The notes: generated by a model not told the origin, from the sequence alone. A stretch of DNA of 64,000 nt from Flavobacterium keumense (GCF_029866485.1 NZ_CP092332.1:186001-250000); one strand, 5' to 3'. Counted from the stretch's first letter, positions 14,128-24,653 are shown. A program made the numbers and translations.

Positions 14128-16080
14128 TTAGTCTACATTATCGTGTAAATACGAGTTATTAGAACGCAACTGCAAGTCATTGTTGCTGTCTGTTCCTACC
14201 GATATTCTCGAATTAGTAGTATTCGGTTGATTCGTAGAAAGCTCTACTCCTAATCTTTTGTAAGCAGGCTCTTTTTCGTACTCGTCAATTTTAGACACGT
14301 TGTTGTGAAACTTATAATTGAATTCTTTCAACTTTCTTCTTCTTTCGTCAGCACGGGCGCGTAAGGTTTCCTCGATAGTCATTTCCATTGGAGAAATTGA
14401 TTCAAACTCTGAAGCAGCAATAGTTGATTCGTCTATTTTCTTCATCGTGATGTTCAATTCTTCTGGAACCACTTCGGCAACTTTTTCAATAGTTTTAGTA
14501 GCTACAACTTCTTGCTCTACTTCCATGTACTCTTCTAACGAGTGACGGATTACTCCGTTTTCAGCCACTTCGGTTACTGGTACAAATTGAACTGGATCTA
14601 CTACTTTGATATCGTTGATTTCATTATTAGTCAATTCAAAAACTACTTTGTTTTCTTCTACCGCTGGCTCTGATTTGAACAAAGGTAAATCGAATGAAAA
14701 CGTAGCTTGTTCTTCTCTTTGAACGGCTTTTGGCTGTGCTGTTTCGATAGCATGTGCCTCAGGCGTTGTAAAAGTAAAATCGATGTCATTAATTGGTGAA
14801 ACGATTTCAAAAGTCACATCTAAATTTTTGATGAATTCAGACATTACGATTAAATCATTTTCATTAGTAATTGGTTCGTAAGCAGCAACCACTGGCTCAG
14901 CTACTACTTCGGCAACTGACTCTTCTTCCTCTAACAATTCAAAAACAATACGTTCTTCTGTAGCAGCTACTGGAGTTGGCACATCCAAATCAAATGTAGC
15001 CACAGGAGTGTTTGATAAATTGTGAGTGATTTTTTGCTCATCCTCTAAAGCGTGAATAATCTTTTTTGGCTCTGTATTAACGATTTCGTTTTGTTGATCT
15101 AGGTCAAAACCTGTAGCGATAACAGTTACTGCAATACCGTCACCAAGAGTTTCATCTTCACCAACTCCCATGATAATATTCGCGTTGAAACCAGCTTCTG
15201 ATTGGATATGGTCATTGATTTCACCAATTTCATCCAAAGTGATTTCGTTAGTTCCAGAAACGATAAGCAACAATACGTTTTTGGCACCTGTGATTTTGTT
15301 GTCATTCAATAATGGAGAATCCAAAGCCGAAATAATAGCATCTTTCGCTCTAGTTTCACCTTCAGCTATTGCAGAACCCATAATAGCTGTTCCACTATTA
15401 GACAATACCGTTTTAGCATCACGTAAATCGATATTTTGAGTATAGTGGTGTGTAATTACTTCGGCAATACCTCTTGAGGCAGTTGCCAAAACTTCGTCTG
15501 CTTTTGAGAAACCAGCTTTGAAACCTAAGTTTCCGTACACTTCTCTCAATTTGTTGTTATTAATAACAATAAGTGAATCGACTTGTTTGCGCAATTTTTC
15601 AATTCCGATAATAGCTTGCTCTTGACGCACTTTCCCTTCAAACATAAAAGGAATCGTTACAATTCCAACTGTAAGAATATCACGTTCTTTGGCTAGTTGA
15701 GCAATTACTGGAGCAGCTCCTGTTCCTGTTCCTCCACCCATTCCGGCAGTGATAAATACCATTTTAGTATTTTGATCTAACATTTTTTCAATATCAGAAA
15801 CACTTTCTATGGCTGATTGTTGTCCTACATCTGGATTTGCTCCAGCCCCCAATCCTTCCGTTAAGTTGACTCCTAACTGAATTTTGTTAGGTACCGGACT
15901 ATTTTGTAACGCTTGTGAATCTGTATTACAAACAATGAAATCTACCCCTTTGATTCCTTGTTTAAACATGTGGTTGATAGCGTTGCTCCCGCCGCCTCCA
16001 ACACCAATTACTTTGATTACATTTGATTGGTTCTTTGGTAAATCAAATGAAATACTTCCAAATTCTGAGTTGCTCATCAT
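14128..16080 (-). CDS. ftsZ: Cell division protein FtsZ, long-linker form
   Basis: A 650-aa tubulin-like GTPase that forms the cytokinetic ring. The GTPase domain (about residues 20-330) has 'GVGGGGSNAI', the tubulin signature 'GGGTGTG' (115-121) and the T7 loop with 'ADEVLATASRGIAEVI' nearby. After it comes an acidic linker of about 270 residues, far longer than in E. coli. A conserved-looking terminal peptide 'EPAYKRLGVEL' (604-614) follows, then another 36 residues rich in Asn/Ser. Two adjacent Met codons start the frame, so the true start could be 3 nt downstream. It is the last gene of the dcw cluster, 55 nt after ftsA. Confidence 0.97.
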   Translation of the reverse strand: MMSNSEFGSISFDLPKNQSNVIKVIGVGGGGSNAINHMFKQGIKGVDFIVCNTDSQALQNSPVPNKIQLGVNLTEGLGAGANPDVGQQSAIESVSDIEKMLDQNTKMVFITAGMGGGTGTGAAPVIAQLAKERDILTVGIVTIPFMFEGKVRQEQAIIGIEKLRKQVDSLIVINNNKLREVYGNLGFKAGFSKADEVLATASRGIAEVITHHYTQNIDLRDAKTVLSNSGTAIMGSAIAEGETRAKDAIISALDSPLLNDNKITGAKNVLLLIVSGTNEITLDEIGEINDHIQSEAGFNANIIMGVGEDETLGDGIAVTVIATGFDLDQQNEIVNTEPKKIIHALEDEQKITHNLSNTPVATFDLDVPTPVAATEERIVFELLEEEESVAEVVAEPVVAAYEPITNENDLIVMSEFIKNLDVTFEIVSPINDIDFTFTTPEAHAIETAQPKAVQREEQATFSFDLPLFKSEPAVEENKVVFELTNNEINDIKVVDPVQFVPVTEVAENGVIRHSLEEYMEVEQEVVATKTIEKVAEVVPEELNITMKKIDESTIAASEFESISPMEMTIEETLRARADERRRKLKEFNYKFHNNVSKIDEYEKEPAYKRLGVELSTNQPNTTNSRISVGTDSNNDLQLRSNNSYLHDNVD

Positions 16081-16135
16081 TTTATTTGGTTTTTGCTATT
16101 TGTTATTATACTATTATACTGTCTTGGCTTAGCCT

Positions 16136-17518
16136 TTATTCTGCATTATCTAAAAATTCCTTGATTTTATCTACATAGCGATCAAAGAATGATTTTCTAA
16201 TTTTAGTTTCGGTTGATTCGGGCTCATTTTTCACAACCTCTTCTTGTTTTGCTACAATATTAGGTGCTTCTGAAGGTGCTTTTATCTCAACTTCTGGGGC
16301 TTTATACTCAGGAATTTCTGGGGCTGGAGTCTGAGTAATTTTTACTGCACTTTGAGTTTGATTTTGAATACTATTCATCACCAAACCTACAGCTGTTGCG
16401 TATAAGGGACTTGATATTTCTTCGCTTGAATTGCCTGCTAAATGCTCGTTGGGATATCCAATTCTGGTATCCATTCCGGTGATGTATTCTACTAATTGCT
16501 TAATGTGTTGCAATTGTGAACCTCCACCTGTTAGAACAATTCCTGCGATTAATTTTTTTCTTGGGTCTTCATGACCGTAGGCTTTAATTTCAACAAAAAC
16601 TTGTTCAATAATCTCCACTACGCGCGCATGAATTATCTTAGACAAATTCTTTAATGAAATCTCTTTAGGCTCTCTTCCTCTTAATCCAGGAATAGAAACA
16701 ATTTCGTTTTCTTTATTTTCTCCCGGCCAAGCGGAACCAAATTTTACCTTTAATAATTCGGCTTGCTTTTCTATAATAGAGCACCCTTCTTTAATATCTT
16801 CGGTAATTACATTACCTCCAAAAGGAATTACAGCCGTATGGCGAATTATTCCGTCTTTAAAAATTGCTAAATCGGTAGTTCCACCACCAATATCAATTAA
16901 CGCCACTCCTGCTTCTTTTTCTTCTTGACTCAAAACAGCGTCAGATGAAGCCAACGGCTCTAATGTTAAACCAGACAATTCGATTCCAGAATCGTGAATA
17001 CAACGTCCCACGTTTCTGATTGACGAAGCCTGCCCCACAACTACGTGGAAACTAGATTCTAGACGTCCGCCATACATCCCGATTGGTTCTTTTATTTCGG
17101 CTTGCCCATCAATTTTAAATTCTTGAGGCAGTACGTGAATAATTTCTTCACCAGGAAGCATTGCTAATTTATTTACTTGATCAATCAACATTTGAATATC
17201 ATTCCCCCCTATCACTTCTTCGGGATTGCTTCTGCTGATATAATCTGTATGTTGAATACTACGAATATGCTGACCCGCAATACCTACTACACAATCCTTA
17301 ATTTTATAACCTGAGTTATTTTCTGCTTCCTTTACAGCATGTTGAATAGACTGAATTGTTTGTGTAATATTATTTACAACTCCTCTCGCCACACCTAAAC
17401 TTTTGGATTTTCCAACACCCAAAATTTCTAGCTTTCCGTATTCATTTTTCTTACCTATCATTGCGACAATCTTAGTTGTCCCAATATCAAGTCCTACTGC
17501 AATATTATCTTTTTCCAT
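16136..17518 (-). CDS. ftsA: Cell division protein FtsA
   Basis: A 460-aa actin-like ATPase that tethers FtsZ filaments to the membrane. Actin-fold motifs are present: 'GLDIGTTKIVAMIG' (phosphate 1), 'ALIDIGGGTTDLAIF' (phosphate 2) and 'IVLTGGGSQLQHI' (adenosine). The 1C domain lies in the first third. After about residue 385 a Pro/Glu/Ala-rich linker leads to 'KSFFDRYVDKIKEFLDNAE', an amphipathic C-terminal membrane-targeting helix. It starts 6 nt after ftsQ and precedes ftsZ, so the three are probably co-transcribed. Confidence 0.97.
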   Translation of the reverse strand: MEKDNIAVGLDIGTTKIVAMIGKKNEYGKLEILGVGKSKSLGVARGVVNNITQTIQSIQHAVKEAENNSGYKIKDCVVGIAGQHIRSIQHTDYISRSNPEEVIGGNDIQMLIDQVNKLAMLPGEEIIHVLPQEFKIDGQAEIKEPIGMYGGRLESSFHVVVGQASSIRNVGRCIHDSGIELSGLTLEPLASSDAVLSQEEKEAGVALIDIGGGTTDLAIFKDGIIRHTAVIPFGGNVITEDIKEGCSIIEKQAELLKVKFGSAWPGENKENEIVSIPGLRGREPKEISLKNLSKIIHARVVEIIEQVFVEIKAYGHEDPRKKLIAGIVLTGGGSQLQHIKQLVEYITGMDTRIGYPNEHLAGNSSEEISSPLYATAVGLVMNSIQNQTQSAVKITQTPAPEIPEYKAPEVEIKAPSEAPNIVAKQEEVVKNEPESTETKIRKSFFDRYVDKIKEFLDNAE

Positions 17519-17524
17519 TACCTC

Positions 17525-18256
17525 TTATTTTGTGCAAACTACTTGGTCCGTAAAACGGAGATCTATTTTTTTATATTTATACAACGAACTATCTACAATG
17601 GCTTTTTGAAAAAATGCTTTGTAATTATTAATTTTTTGATTCACATTAATCGTTCCTCCAAAATCAATTTGAAAATCAAAATTTCTATTTAGCATTTTTA
17701 AGCTACCATTCGGCATAATTTGTATGGCAATGATGTTTTTTTTCAAAAACGCATCGTCATAAATTTTTCTAAATAACCCTACTAAAGCTTCTTTATTTTT
17801 TTGGTTTAGCATCCCAAAAACTAGCGGAACTCTTGCTGTAAAATTAGCCGACAACGGCATTGTACTTCCCTTGTAATCAATATAAAAAGAACGCTGACCG
17901 TCAAAAACTCTTGCTATTGGCGTTTTTTGTTTTACTACTGCTTTTAGCACTCCGTCAATGGTTACAAATACGTCTGATTTTTCAATCATTGGGTTTGCAT
18001 TAACGGCATTTTCTAATTTATTCAAATCTAATTTATCTTTTCGGATAGCTAAAGCCTCTCCGTTTTTTTCTATTAACAATTTATTAACCGTTTCTTGTTT
18101 AATGAATGGGTTGTTTTCTTCGACAAAAAATATTTTAGAACCCACTAATTTTCTATTTCCATTTCTATTGGAAGTAAACGAAAATAAGAAAATAACTACC
18201 CCAAACATGAGTACTAATCGAATCGTTATCCAATTAATTTTTTTCATACAATGCAT
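17525..18256 (-). CDS. ftsQ: Cell division protein FtsQ/DivIB-like
   Basis: A 243-aa bitopic protein of the divisome. A short cytoplasmic N-terminus and one membrane span ('IRLVLMFGVVIFLFSFT') are followed by a periplasmic POTRA-like region (about residues 35-105) and a beta domain. It is diverged, as usual in Bacteroidota; the position between murC and ftsA and the topology support the name. Two ATGs lie close together, at 18256 and 18247; either start overlaps the end of murC, which points to translational coupling. Confidence 0.88.
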   Translation of the reverse strand: MHCMKKINWITIRLVLMFGVVIFLFSFTSNRNGNRKLVGSKIFFVEENNPFIKQETVNKLLIEKNGEALAIRKDKLDLNKLENAVNANPMIEKSDVFVTIDGVLKAVVKQKTPIARVFDGQRSFYIDYKGSTMPLSANFTARVPLVFGMLNQKNKEALVGLFRKIYDDAFLKKNIIAIQIMPNGSLKMLNRNFDFQIDFGGTINVNQKINNYKAFFQKAIVDSSLYKYKKIDLRFTDQVVCTK

Positions 18257-19583
18257 TTTTTATTGATGGCACCATCTCTCCTAAATCTCCCGCTCCAATC
18301 GTTACAATAATTGTAGCGTCTGTTGCTAAAATTGTCGGAATCAAATCTTCTTTGGATACCAATTTTTTATCTTCACTTGTCATTTTGTTCATCAACCATT
18401 GCGAAGTAATTCCTTCCATTGGCAATTCGCGTGCTGGATAAATATCCAATAACACCACTTCATCAAAATTGGACAAACTTTTGGCAAAATCATCTGCAAA
18501 ATCTTTTGTTCTACTAAATAAATGCGGTTGAAAAACAGCCAATACTTTTTGGTTAGGATACAATTCGCGAACGGCTTGATGCACTGCATTTATTTCTGTA
18601 GGATGATGTGCATAATCATCGATATATACCAAATTTGGTGTTTTTATCTGATAGGAAAAACGTCTTCTAATTCCTTTAAATGAAGCCAACGCTTTTGCAA
18701 TCGCTTCTGACGAAGTTCCAAAGGTTTTGGCCATAGCCAAAGCCATCAACGCATTCATTAAATTGTGTCTGCCCGGCAAACCGAAAGCAATATCGCGTAT
18801 CGTTTCTGTTGGTGTTTGTACATTAAAAACATAACTACCATTTCCAACTCGCACATTAAAGGCTTTATACACTGCTTCTTCATTTACTGCACAGGTCACT
18901 CCTTCAATTGGCAATTCATTCGTAATAAACAATTGACTTTTATCTTCTACTTTATTGGCAAACGCTACAAACGACGCTTCGATTTCTTCACTTGTTCCAT
19001 AAATATCCAAATGATCCGCATCCATAGAAGTAACACAAGCAATATTGGGATGTAAATGCAAGAACGAACGATCAAATTCATCTGCTTCAACTACTGTGAC
19101 CGTTTTTCCAGTTCCAATCAAATTCGAATTGTAGTTTTCTACAATACCCCCCACAAAAGCCGTGACATCCGCTCCACTTTCAAACAAAATATGACCTAAA
19201 ATACTTGAAGTAGTTGTTTTTCCGTGTGTTCCGGCTACTGCAAAACAGAAGGTATCTTTAGTAATGATTCCTAAAACTTCGGCACGTTTTTTTACTTCGT
19301 AATCGCGCTCTAAAAAATAATTCCATTGCGAATGTGTCACTGGAACAGCTGGTGTAATAATTACTAAAGTATTCTCTACATAATACTCCGCAGGAATTAA
19401 ATCAATACGGTCTTCAAAATGAATATCGATTCCGCTTGCTATTAATTCATCGGTCAACATCGAAGGGGTTTTATCATAACCCGAAACATTTTTCCCGATG
19501 GTTTTAAAATAACGTGCCAAAGCACTCATTCCAATTCCTCCGATTCCTATAAAAAAGACGTTATGTATTTGATTTAAATTCAT
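18234..19583 (-). CDS. murC: UDP-N-acetylmuramate--L-alanine ligase (MurC)
   Basis: A 449-aa cytoplasmic Mur ligase that adds L-Ala to UDP-MurNAc, the first peptide step of peptidoglycan synthesis. The Rossmann-like motif 'VFFIGIGGIGMSALAR', the ATP-binding loop 'VAGTHGKTTTSSILG', 'DDYAHHPTEI' and 'AVFQPHLFSRT' are all diagnostic. The frame extends 18 nt upstream to 19601, but the ATG at 19583 places the 'MNLNQIHNVFFIGIGG' start where family members begin. The gap before it contains an AT-rich inverted repeat. The gene overlaps ftsQ at its 3' end. Confidence 0.97.
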   Translation of the reverse strand: MNLNQIHNVFFIGIGGIGMSALARYFKTIGKNVSGYDKTPSMLTDELIASGIDIHFEDRIDLIPAEYYVENTLVIITPAVPVTHSQWNYFLERDYEVKKRAEVLGIITKDTFCFAVAGTHGKTTTSSILGHILFESGADVTAFVGGIVENYNSNLIGTGKTVTVVEADEFDRSFLHLHPNIACVTSMDADHLDIYGTSEEIEASFVAFANKVEDKSQLFITNELPIEGVTCAVNEEAVYKAFNVRVGNGSYVFNVQTPTETIRDIAFGLPGRHNLMNALMALAMAKTFGTSSEAIAKALASFKGIRRRFSYQIKTPNLVYIDDYAHHPTEINAVHQAVRELYPNQKVLAVFQPHLFSRTKDFADDFAKSLSNFDEVVLLDIYPARELPMEGITSQWLMNKMTSEDKKLVSKEDLIPTILATDATIIVTIGAGDLGEMVPSIKNALYEKN

Positions 19584-19591
19584 TTTAAATA

Positions 19592-19645
19592 TCAATTTCA
19601 AAATTCAATTTCAAAATTCAATTTTTATCATTGAGTTTTGAAATT
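19592..19645. repeat. AT-rich tandem and inverted repeat between murG and murC
   Basis: AATTTCAAAATTC occurs twice in tandem, and its complement TTTTGAAATTG follows about 25 nt later, so the transcript can form a hairpin of about 11 bp just before the murC start. It could tune expression within the cluster or be neutral. Confidence 0.5.
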
Positions 19646-19652
19646 GAAATTG

Positions 19653-20741
19653 TTATTTTATTAGTTTTAGTATCTCTTCTACTATGGCTTTGGTTGCATT
19701 TGGCAACGCCAAGTTTTTGATGTTTCGACTCAATTCGTTTTGCTTACTTTCATTGGTAATCAAATCTGAAAAAGTTGATTCAAAAGCGGTATCTAATTCA
19801 CTTTCACGAATCAAAATAGCGCCATTTTTATCGGCAACTGATTGAGCATTTTTAGTTTGATGGTCTTCGGCTACATTAGGAGACGGAATAAAAATCACCG
19901 GTTTCCCCACAATGCACAATTCCGAAACAGAAGAAGCTCCCGCTCTCGAAATCACAATATCTGCCGCAGCGTAAACCAAATCCATTCGTTCTACAAAGGC
20001 CATCACCTGTACGTTATCTGAATTGTATTTTTGGTACTCTTCAAAATACAATTTTCCGCATTGCCAAAGCAATTGTACTTTTTGCGAAGCGAAAAATTCC
20101 AACTCTTTTTCAATCAACTGATTGATGCGACGCGCACCCAAGCTCCCACCCAAAATTAGAATGGTCTTTTTATTTGGATCTAAATTAAAATGTGCTAGTC
20201 CTTCAGCTCTTTTACCATCAATTGCAATCAAGTCTTGACGAACAGGATTGCCGGTTAAAACGATTTTCTCTTTAGGAAAAAAGCGCTCTAGTTTTTCGTA
20301 AGCAACACAAATCGCATTGGCTTTCTTGCTCAATAATTTATTAGTAATTCCAGGATAGGAATTTTGCTCTTGAATTACAGTAGGTATCCCTGCACTATTA
20401 GCCATTTGCAACAAAGGTCCACTCGCAAAACCTCCTGTACCAATTACTACATCAGGTTTGAATTGTTTAATAATTTGTCTTGACTTCAACAAACTACTCA
20501 ATAACTTTACTGGAAACAACGCATTATCAAAAGTCAGTCGTCTTTGCAAGCCTGCAATCCAAAGTCCTTTTATGGGATACCCGGCCTGAGGCACTTTTTG
20601 CATTTCCATTTTGTCCTGTGCACCCACGAAAAGAATTTCTGATTCAGGAAAACGAGATTTCAATTCATTAGCGATAGCAATTGCTGGATAAATATGTCCT
20701 CCTGTTCCTCCTCCGCTTAATATGAATTTGTATGTTCTCAT
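19653..20741 (-). CDS. murG: UDP-GlcNAc:lipid I N-acetylglucosaminyltransferase (MurG)
   Basis: A 362-aa GT28 glycosyltransferase at the inner face of the membrane that converts lipid I to lipid II. Diagnostic motifs are '[20 protein letters not shown]' near the N-terminus, '[11 protein letters not shown]', '[12 protein letters not shown]', '[11 protein letters not shown]' and '[13 protein letters not shown]'. Length is normal for the family. It lies 9 nt after ftsW in the leftward dcw cluster. Confidence 0.97.
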   Translation of the reverse strand: MRTYKFILSGGGTGGHIYPAIAIANELKSRFPESEILFVGAQDKMEMQKVPQAGYPIKGLWIAGLQRRLTFDNALFPVKLLSSLLKSRQIIKQFKPDVVIGTGGFASGPLLQMANSAGIPTVIQEQNSYPGITNKLLSKKANAICVAYEKLERFFPKEKIVLTGNPVRQDLIAIDGKRAEGLAHFNLDPNKKTILILGGSLGARRINQLIEKELEFFASQKVQLLWQCGKLYFEEYQKYNSDNVQVMAFVERMDLVYAAADIVISRAGASSVSELCIVGKPVIFIPSPNVAEDHQTKNAQSVADKNGAILIRESELDTAFESTFSDLITNESKQNELSRNIKNLALPNATKAIVEEILKLIK

Positions 20742-20750
20742 TTTTATTTT

Positions 20751-22049
20751 CTATTTATTGATGACTGCATCTATTGGGTTTTTTGAACTGTCTTGTATGG
20801 AGTAATTTTCTGATATCTTATGTTCGTCTGCCTCTAACTGTTGGTCTATTAATTTTTGAAGTGCTTCTTCACGTTTGGCAGCTTCTTTTTGTTCTTGTTC
20901 GATTTCTTCTTCTTTCTTGGTCACATTGATAATAATTCCAAGTGCAAAGCAAGTCATCCAAATAGAACTACCTCCACTACTTATCAGAGGTAAGGTTTGT
21001 CCAGTTACAGGCAATAATTCTACAGCTACCGCCATATTAATTAAGGCCTGAAAGATCATTGGAAAACCTAAACTAATAACAACTAATTTTCCAAAGAGTG
21101 TATTGGCCTTATGGGCAGCGATTACAAATCGAAAGAGCAGTAAAAGATATAATCCAAGTACAAGTAATCCTCCTACTAAACCATATTCTTCAATAATAAT
21201 TGCAAAGATAAAATCAGAAGATGATTGTGGTAAAAAATGCCTTTGAACACTTTTCCCAGGACCTAAACCATATAGGTTTCCTGAAGCAATTGCGATTTTA
21301 GCTTTTTCAATTTGGTAGTCATCTTCACCAGGTTTATCTGAACTAAAATTTTCGATTCGACTTGTCCATGTACCTACCCTACTAAAAAATTTAGAATTAG
21401 GTAATGCCTTTGCTAACAAAAAGAAAAGTAATAGCCCTGCAATTGCCATTCCAATAATAAAACCAATATATTTTAATTGGTACTTACCAATGAAAGCCAC
21501 CATAACTACCATAGCAAACATTAAGGCTGTAGTAGAAAAGTTGGCAGGCAAAATCAATGCCAACGTGACAAATACAGGCAACCACAATTCGAATAAAGAA
21601 GATTTAAACGTAATAGGAGTTTCTCTTGTTTTTGAAAGATAACGAGCTACATAGATGTATAGCATTATAGCAGCAATTGAGGATGTTTGAAATGAAATTC
21701 CAATAAATGGCAACTGTAACCAACGACTGGCATTGGCTCCTCCAATATGAGTCCCTTTAAAAAGAGTAAGGACTAATAATGCCCAAACAAAAGGAAGTCC
21801 TATCCTAGAAATGACTCTAAAATAATGATATGGCACTTTATGAACAAAGTAAATAATCATAAAACCCATCCCTAAATGAGCCAAATGTTTTATTAAATAT
21901 GCTAATGTATTACCATCTCCATCACGACCAAAAGCTAAATTAGTACTGGCGCTAAAAACAGGCATAAAGGAAAACAAAGCCAATAAAGCCAAGAATGACC
22001 AAATTACCTTATCTCCTTTTAGATTGCTTAATAGCTGTTTCATTTTCAT
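20751..22049 (-). CDS. ftsW: SEDS-family peptidoglycan polymerase FtsW
   Basis: A 432-aa polytopic membrane glycosyltransferase that polymerises lipid II at the septum together with the FtsI transpeptidase. About ten membrane spans are visible. SEDS motifs include 'HLGMGFMIIYF', 'GANASRWLQLPFIGISFQTS', 'GLGPGKSVQRHFLPQSSSDF' and 'LPVTGQTLPLISSGGSS'. The C-terminal 55 residues form a Glu/Lys/Gln-rich cytoplasmic tail ('KKEEEIEQEQKEAAKREE') that is probably helical. Cluster context (murD upstream, murG downstream) favours FtsW over RodA. Confidence 0.96.
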   Translation of the reverse strand: MKMKQLLSNLKGDKVIWSFLALLALFSFMPVFSASTNLAFGRDGDGNTLAYLIKHLAHLGMGFMIIYFVHKVPYHYFRVISRIGLPFVWALLVLTLFKGTHIGGANASRWLQLPFIGISFQTSSIAAIMLYIYVARYLSKTRETPITFKSSLFELWLPVFVTLALILPANFSTTALMFAMVVMVAFIGKYQLKYIGFIIGMAIAGLLLFFLLAKALPNSKFFSRVGTWTSRIENFSSDKPGEDDYQIEKAKIAIASGNLYGLGPGKSVQRHFLPQSSSDFIFAIIIEEYGLVGGLLVLGLYLLLLFRFVIAAHKANTLFGKLVVISLGFPMIFQALINMAVAVELLPVTGQTLPLISSGGSSIWMTCFALGIIINVTKKEEEIEQEQKEAAKREEALQKLIDQQLEADEHKISENYSIQDSSKNPIDAVINK

Positions 22050-22082
22050 ATCGCCTAAAGTCTAATAATTAGCTGTATTTTT

Positions 22083-23417
22083 TTAGAGATTATATACCGC
22101 TTGCTTGAATTGTCTTCCTCTGTCTTCGTAATTTTCGAATAAATCAAAACTAGCACAAGCCGGAGACAATAAAACCGTATCTCCTTTCTCTGCCATATGT
22201 TGTGCCATTCGAACTGCATCAATCATATTGTCTACTTCTACCATTACATCAACCACATTTCCAAAAGCATCAATGATTTTTTTATTGTCTACACCCAAGC
22301 AAATAATTCCTTTTACTTTTTCATGAACCAAAGACATCAATTCGTTGTAATCATTTCCTTTATCAACACCTCCAACAATCCAAACTGTTGGAGTGGTCAT
22401 ACTATCCAAAGCAAAGAAAGAAGCATTCACATTAGTTGCTTTAGAATCGTTGATGTATTGTACGTTTTGAATTTTCAATACTTTTTCTAAACGGTGTTCT
22501 ACTCCTTGAAAATTAGACAAGCTTTCTCTAATGGTTGCGTTTCTAATTTGCATTAATTTAGCCACAGAAGTTGCTGCCATTGCATTCTTCATGTTGTGTT
22601 TCCCTTCTAATGCGATTGATTCTGTTTCCATTGAAAATTCTTCGTGATTCATCATCTTTACTTCCATTTTATTATCTTTTATAAAGGCTCCTTCTGTGAA
22701 AATTGGGCTCAACGAGAAAGGAATTAATGTTGCTTTTGTTTTATTTTTTGTTAACCAATTGGCTATAGCTTCGTCTTCGGCGTCATAAATCAAATAATCT
22801 TCTTCAGTTTGATTCATTGTAATTCTAAACTTCGAATCGATGTAATTTTCATACTTGTAATCGTAACGATCCAAATGATCTGGACTAATATTCGTTATAA
22901 TGGCGATATGTGGTTTATAATTAATAATTCCGTCCAATTGAAAACTACTCAACTCTAAAACGTAGTAATCAAAATCATTGTCGGCAACCTGCCAAGCAAA
23001 ACTTTTTCCGATGTTTCCTCCCAATCCCACATTCAATCCTGCTGATTTGAGCAAATGATAGGTCAACATCGTAGTAGTTGTTTTACCATTACTCCCTGTA
23101 ATCCCTATTGTAATCGCTTTGGTAAAAGGAGCAGCAAACTCAATTTCTGAAATTACCTTGATTCCGTTTTCGATTAGCTTTTTCACAATGGGGGATTTAT
23201 CAGGAATTCCAGGACTTTTCATCACCACATCTGCATTCAAAATCAAAGATTCTGTATGTGTTTCCTCTTCCCAAGCTATTGCATTATGATTAAGAACTTC
23301 TTTGTAATTTTCTTTTATCTTTCCAAAATCGGACACAAAAACTTCATATCCTTTTTTCTTTCCCAGAATGGCTGTTCCCACTCCGCTTTCGCCACCACCT
23401 AAAACAACTAATCTCAT
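22083..23417 (-). CDS. murD: UDP-MurNAc-L-Ala:D-glutamate ligase (MurD)
   Basis: A 444-aa cytoplasmic Mur ligase that adds D-Glu. The N-terminal nucleotide-fold motif is 'RLVVLGGGESGVGTAILG', the ATP loop 'IGITGSNGKTTTTMLTYHLL', and further motifs are 'ISPDHLDRYDY', 'GKHNMKNAMAA', 'YINDSKATNVNA' and 'LLSPACASFDLFENYEDRG'. The start codon directly abuts the mraY stop (TAGATG arrangement), indicating tight coupling within the dcw operon. Confidence 0.97.
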   Translation of the reverse strand: MRLVVLGGGESGVGTAILGKKKGYEVFVSDFGKIKENYKEVLNHNAIAWEEETHTESLILNADVVMKSPGIPDKSPIVKKLIENGIKVISEIEFAAPFTKAITIGITGSNGKTTTTMLTYHLLKSAGLNVGLGGNIGKSFAWQVADNDFDYYVLELSSFQLDGIINYKPHIAIITNISPDHLDRYDYKYENYIDSKFRITMNQTEEDYLIYDAEDEAIANWLTKNKTKATLIPFSLSPIFTEGAFIKDNKMEVKMMNHEEFSMETESIALEGKHNMKNAMAATSVAKLMQIRNATIRESLSNFQGVEHRLEKVLKIQNVQYINDSKATNVNASFFALDSMTTPTVWIVGGVDKGNDYNELMSLVHEKVKGIICLGVDNKKIIDAFGNVVDVMVEVDNMIDAVRMAQHMAEKGDTVLLSPACASFDLFENYEDRGRQFKQAVYNL

Positions 23418-24647
23418 CTATCGTAGTTTTAAAGTCACAATGGACAGAATGGCCAACATAATTGCTACAATCCAAAATCGGGTAACAATCTTACTTTCGT
23501 GATACCCTTTTTTCTGATAATGGTGATGCAAAGGCGACATCAAAAATATTCTTCGGCCTTCGCCAAAACGTTTCTTGGTGTATTTGAAATAAGCTACTTG
23601 AAGCACTACTGATAGATTCTCTGCTAAGAAAATTCCACATAACAAAGGAATTAGCATTTCTTTACGAACGGCTATTGCCAATACTGCTATAATTCCTCCA
23701 ATAGTTAAACTTCCTGTATCCCCCATAAAAACCGATGCTGGATACGAATTGTACCAAAGAAACCCAATCAATGCCCCGACAAAAGCAGAAATAAATACTG
23801 TCATTTCTCCTGAATTTGGGATATACATAATGTTCAAATAATTCGAAAAAATGATGTTTCCAGAAAGAAAAGTAAAAATTCCCAATGCCAAAACTGATAC
23901 TGCAGAAGTTCCTGCTGCCAATCCGTCAATACCGTCAGTAAGATTCGCACCGTTAGATACTGCTGTAATAATAAAAATTACGACTGGAATAAAGATTAGC
24001 CAAGCCCAATTTTGATAGCCTTCGCCAGTCCAAGCCAAGATTTCTGCATAATCAAATGCGTTATTTTTAAAAAAAGGAATTGTAGTAGCTGTTGATTTAA
24101 CTTCAACAGGAGCTTGAACTATTGAACTGATGGTAGTTTGCTTAATAACTGGAGAATTGGCAGCATTTTTTAATACCGTAACCGCTGGACTAAAATACAA
24201 TACCGACCCAACTATTACTCCTAATCCAACTTGTCCAAATACTTTAAAAATACCTTTTAGACCTTGTTTGTCTTTCTTAAAAATTTTGATATAATCATCG
24301 ATAAACCCAATTGTTCCCATCCACAAAGTAGTTACAATAAGCAATACGATATAAATATTGTGCAATTTGGCAAACAATATAACAGGCAACAAGGTTGCAA
24401 AAATGATAATCAAACCACCCATAGTTGGTGTCCCTGCTTTTTCATTTTGTCCTGCTAACCCAAGTTCGCGAACAGTTTCTCCTACTTGTTGATTGCGCAA
24501 AAAATTAATAATTCTCTTACCATAAATAGTAGACAATAGCAATGACAACATAAACGCTAAGCCCGATCTAAACGTAATATATTGAAAAACTCCAGTTCCT
24601 GGTATATTCAAGGTTTTATCTAAATATTCAAATAAGTAATACAGCAT
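23418..24647 (-). CDS. mraY: Phospho-MurNAc-pentapeptide translocase (MraY)
   Basis: A 409-aa polytopic membrane enzyme that transfers phospho-MurNAc-pentapeptide to undecaprenyl phosphate to form lipid I. Motifs are '[11 protein letters not shown]', '[17 protein letters not shown]' with the Asp pair, '[15 protein letters not shown]' and '[17 protein letters not shown]'. It is about 50 residues longer than E. coli MraY; the excess lies near residues 160-215, between membrane helices, and is probably a periplasmic insertion seen in this lineage. It sits 6 nt after murE. Confidence 0.97.
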   Translation of the reverse strand: MLYYLFEYLDKTLNIPGTGVFQYITFRSGLAFMLSLLLSTIYGKRIINFLRNQQVGETVRELGLAGQNEKAGTPTMGGLIIIFATLLPVILFAKLHNIYIVLLIVTTLWMGTIGFIDDYIKIFKKDKQGLKGIFKVFGQVGLGVIVGSVLYFSPAVTVLKNAANSPVIKQTTISSIVQAPVEVKSTATTIPFFKNNAFDYAEILAWTGEGYQNWAWLIFIPVVIFIITAVSNGANLTDGIDGLAAGTSAVSVLALGIFTFLSGNIIFSNYLNIMYIPNSGEMTVFISAFVGALIGFLWYNSYPASVFMGDTGSLTIGGIIAVLAIAVRKEMLIPLLCGIFLAENLSVVLQVAYFKYTKKRFGEGRRIFLMSPLHHHYQKKGYHESKIVTRFWIVAIMLAILSIVTLKLR

Positions 24648-24653
24648 AATGTT

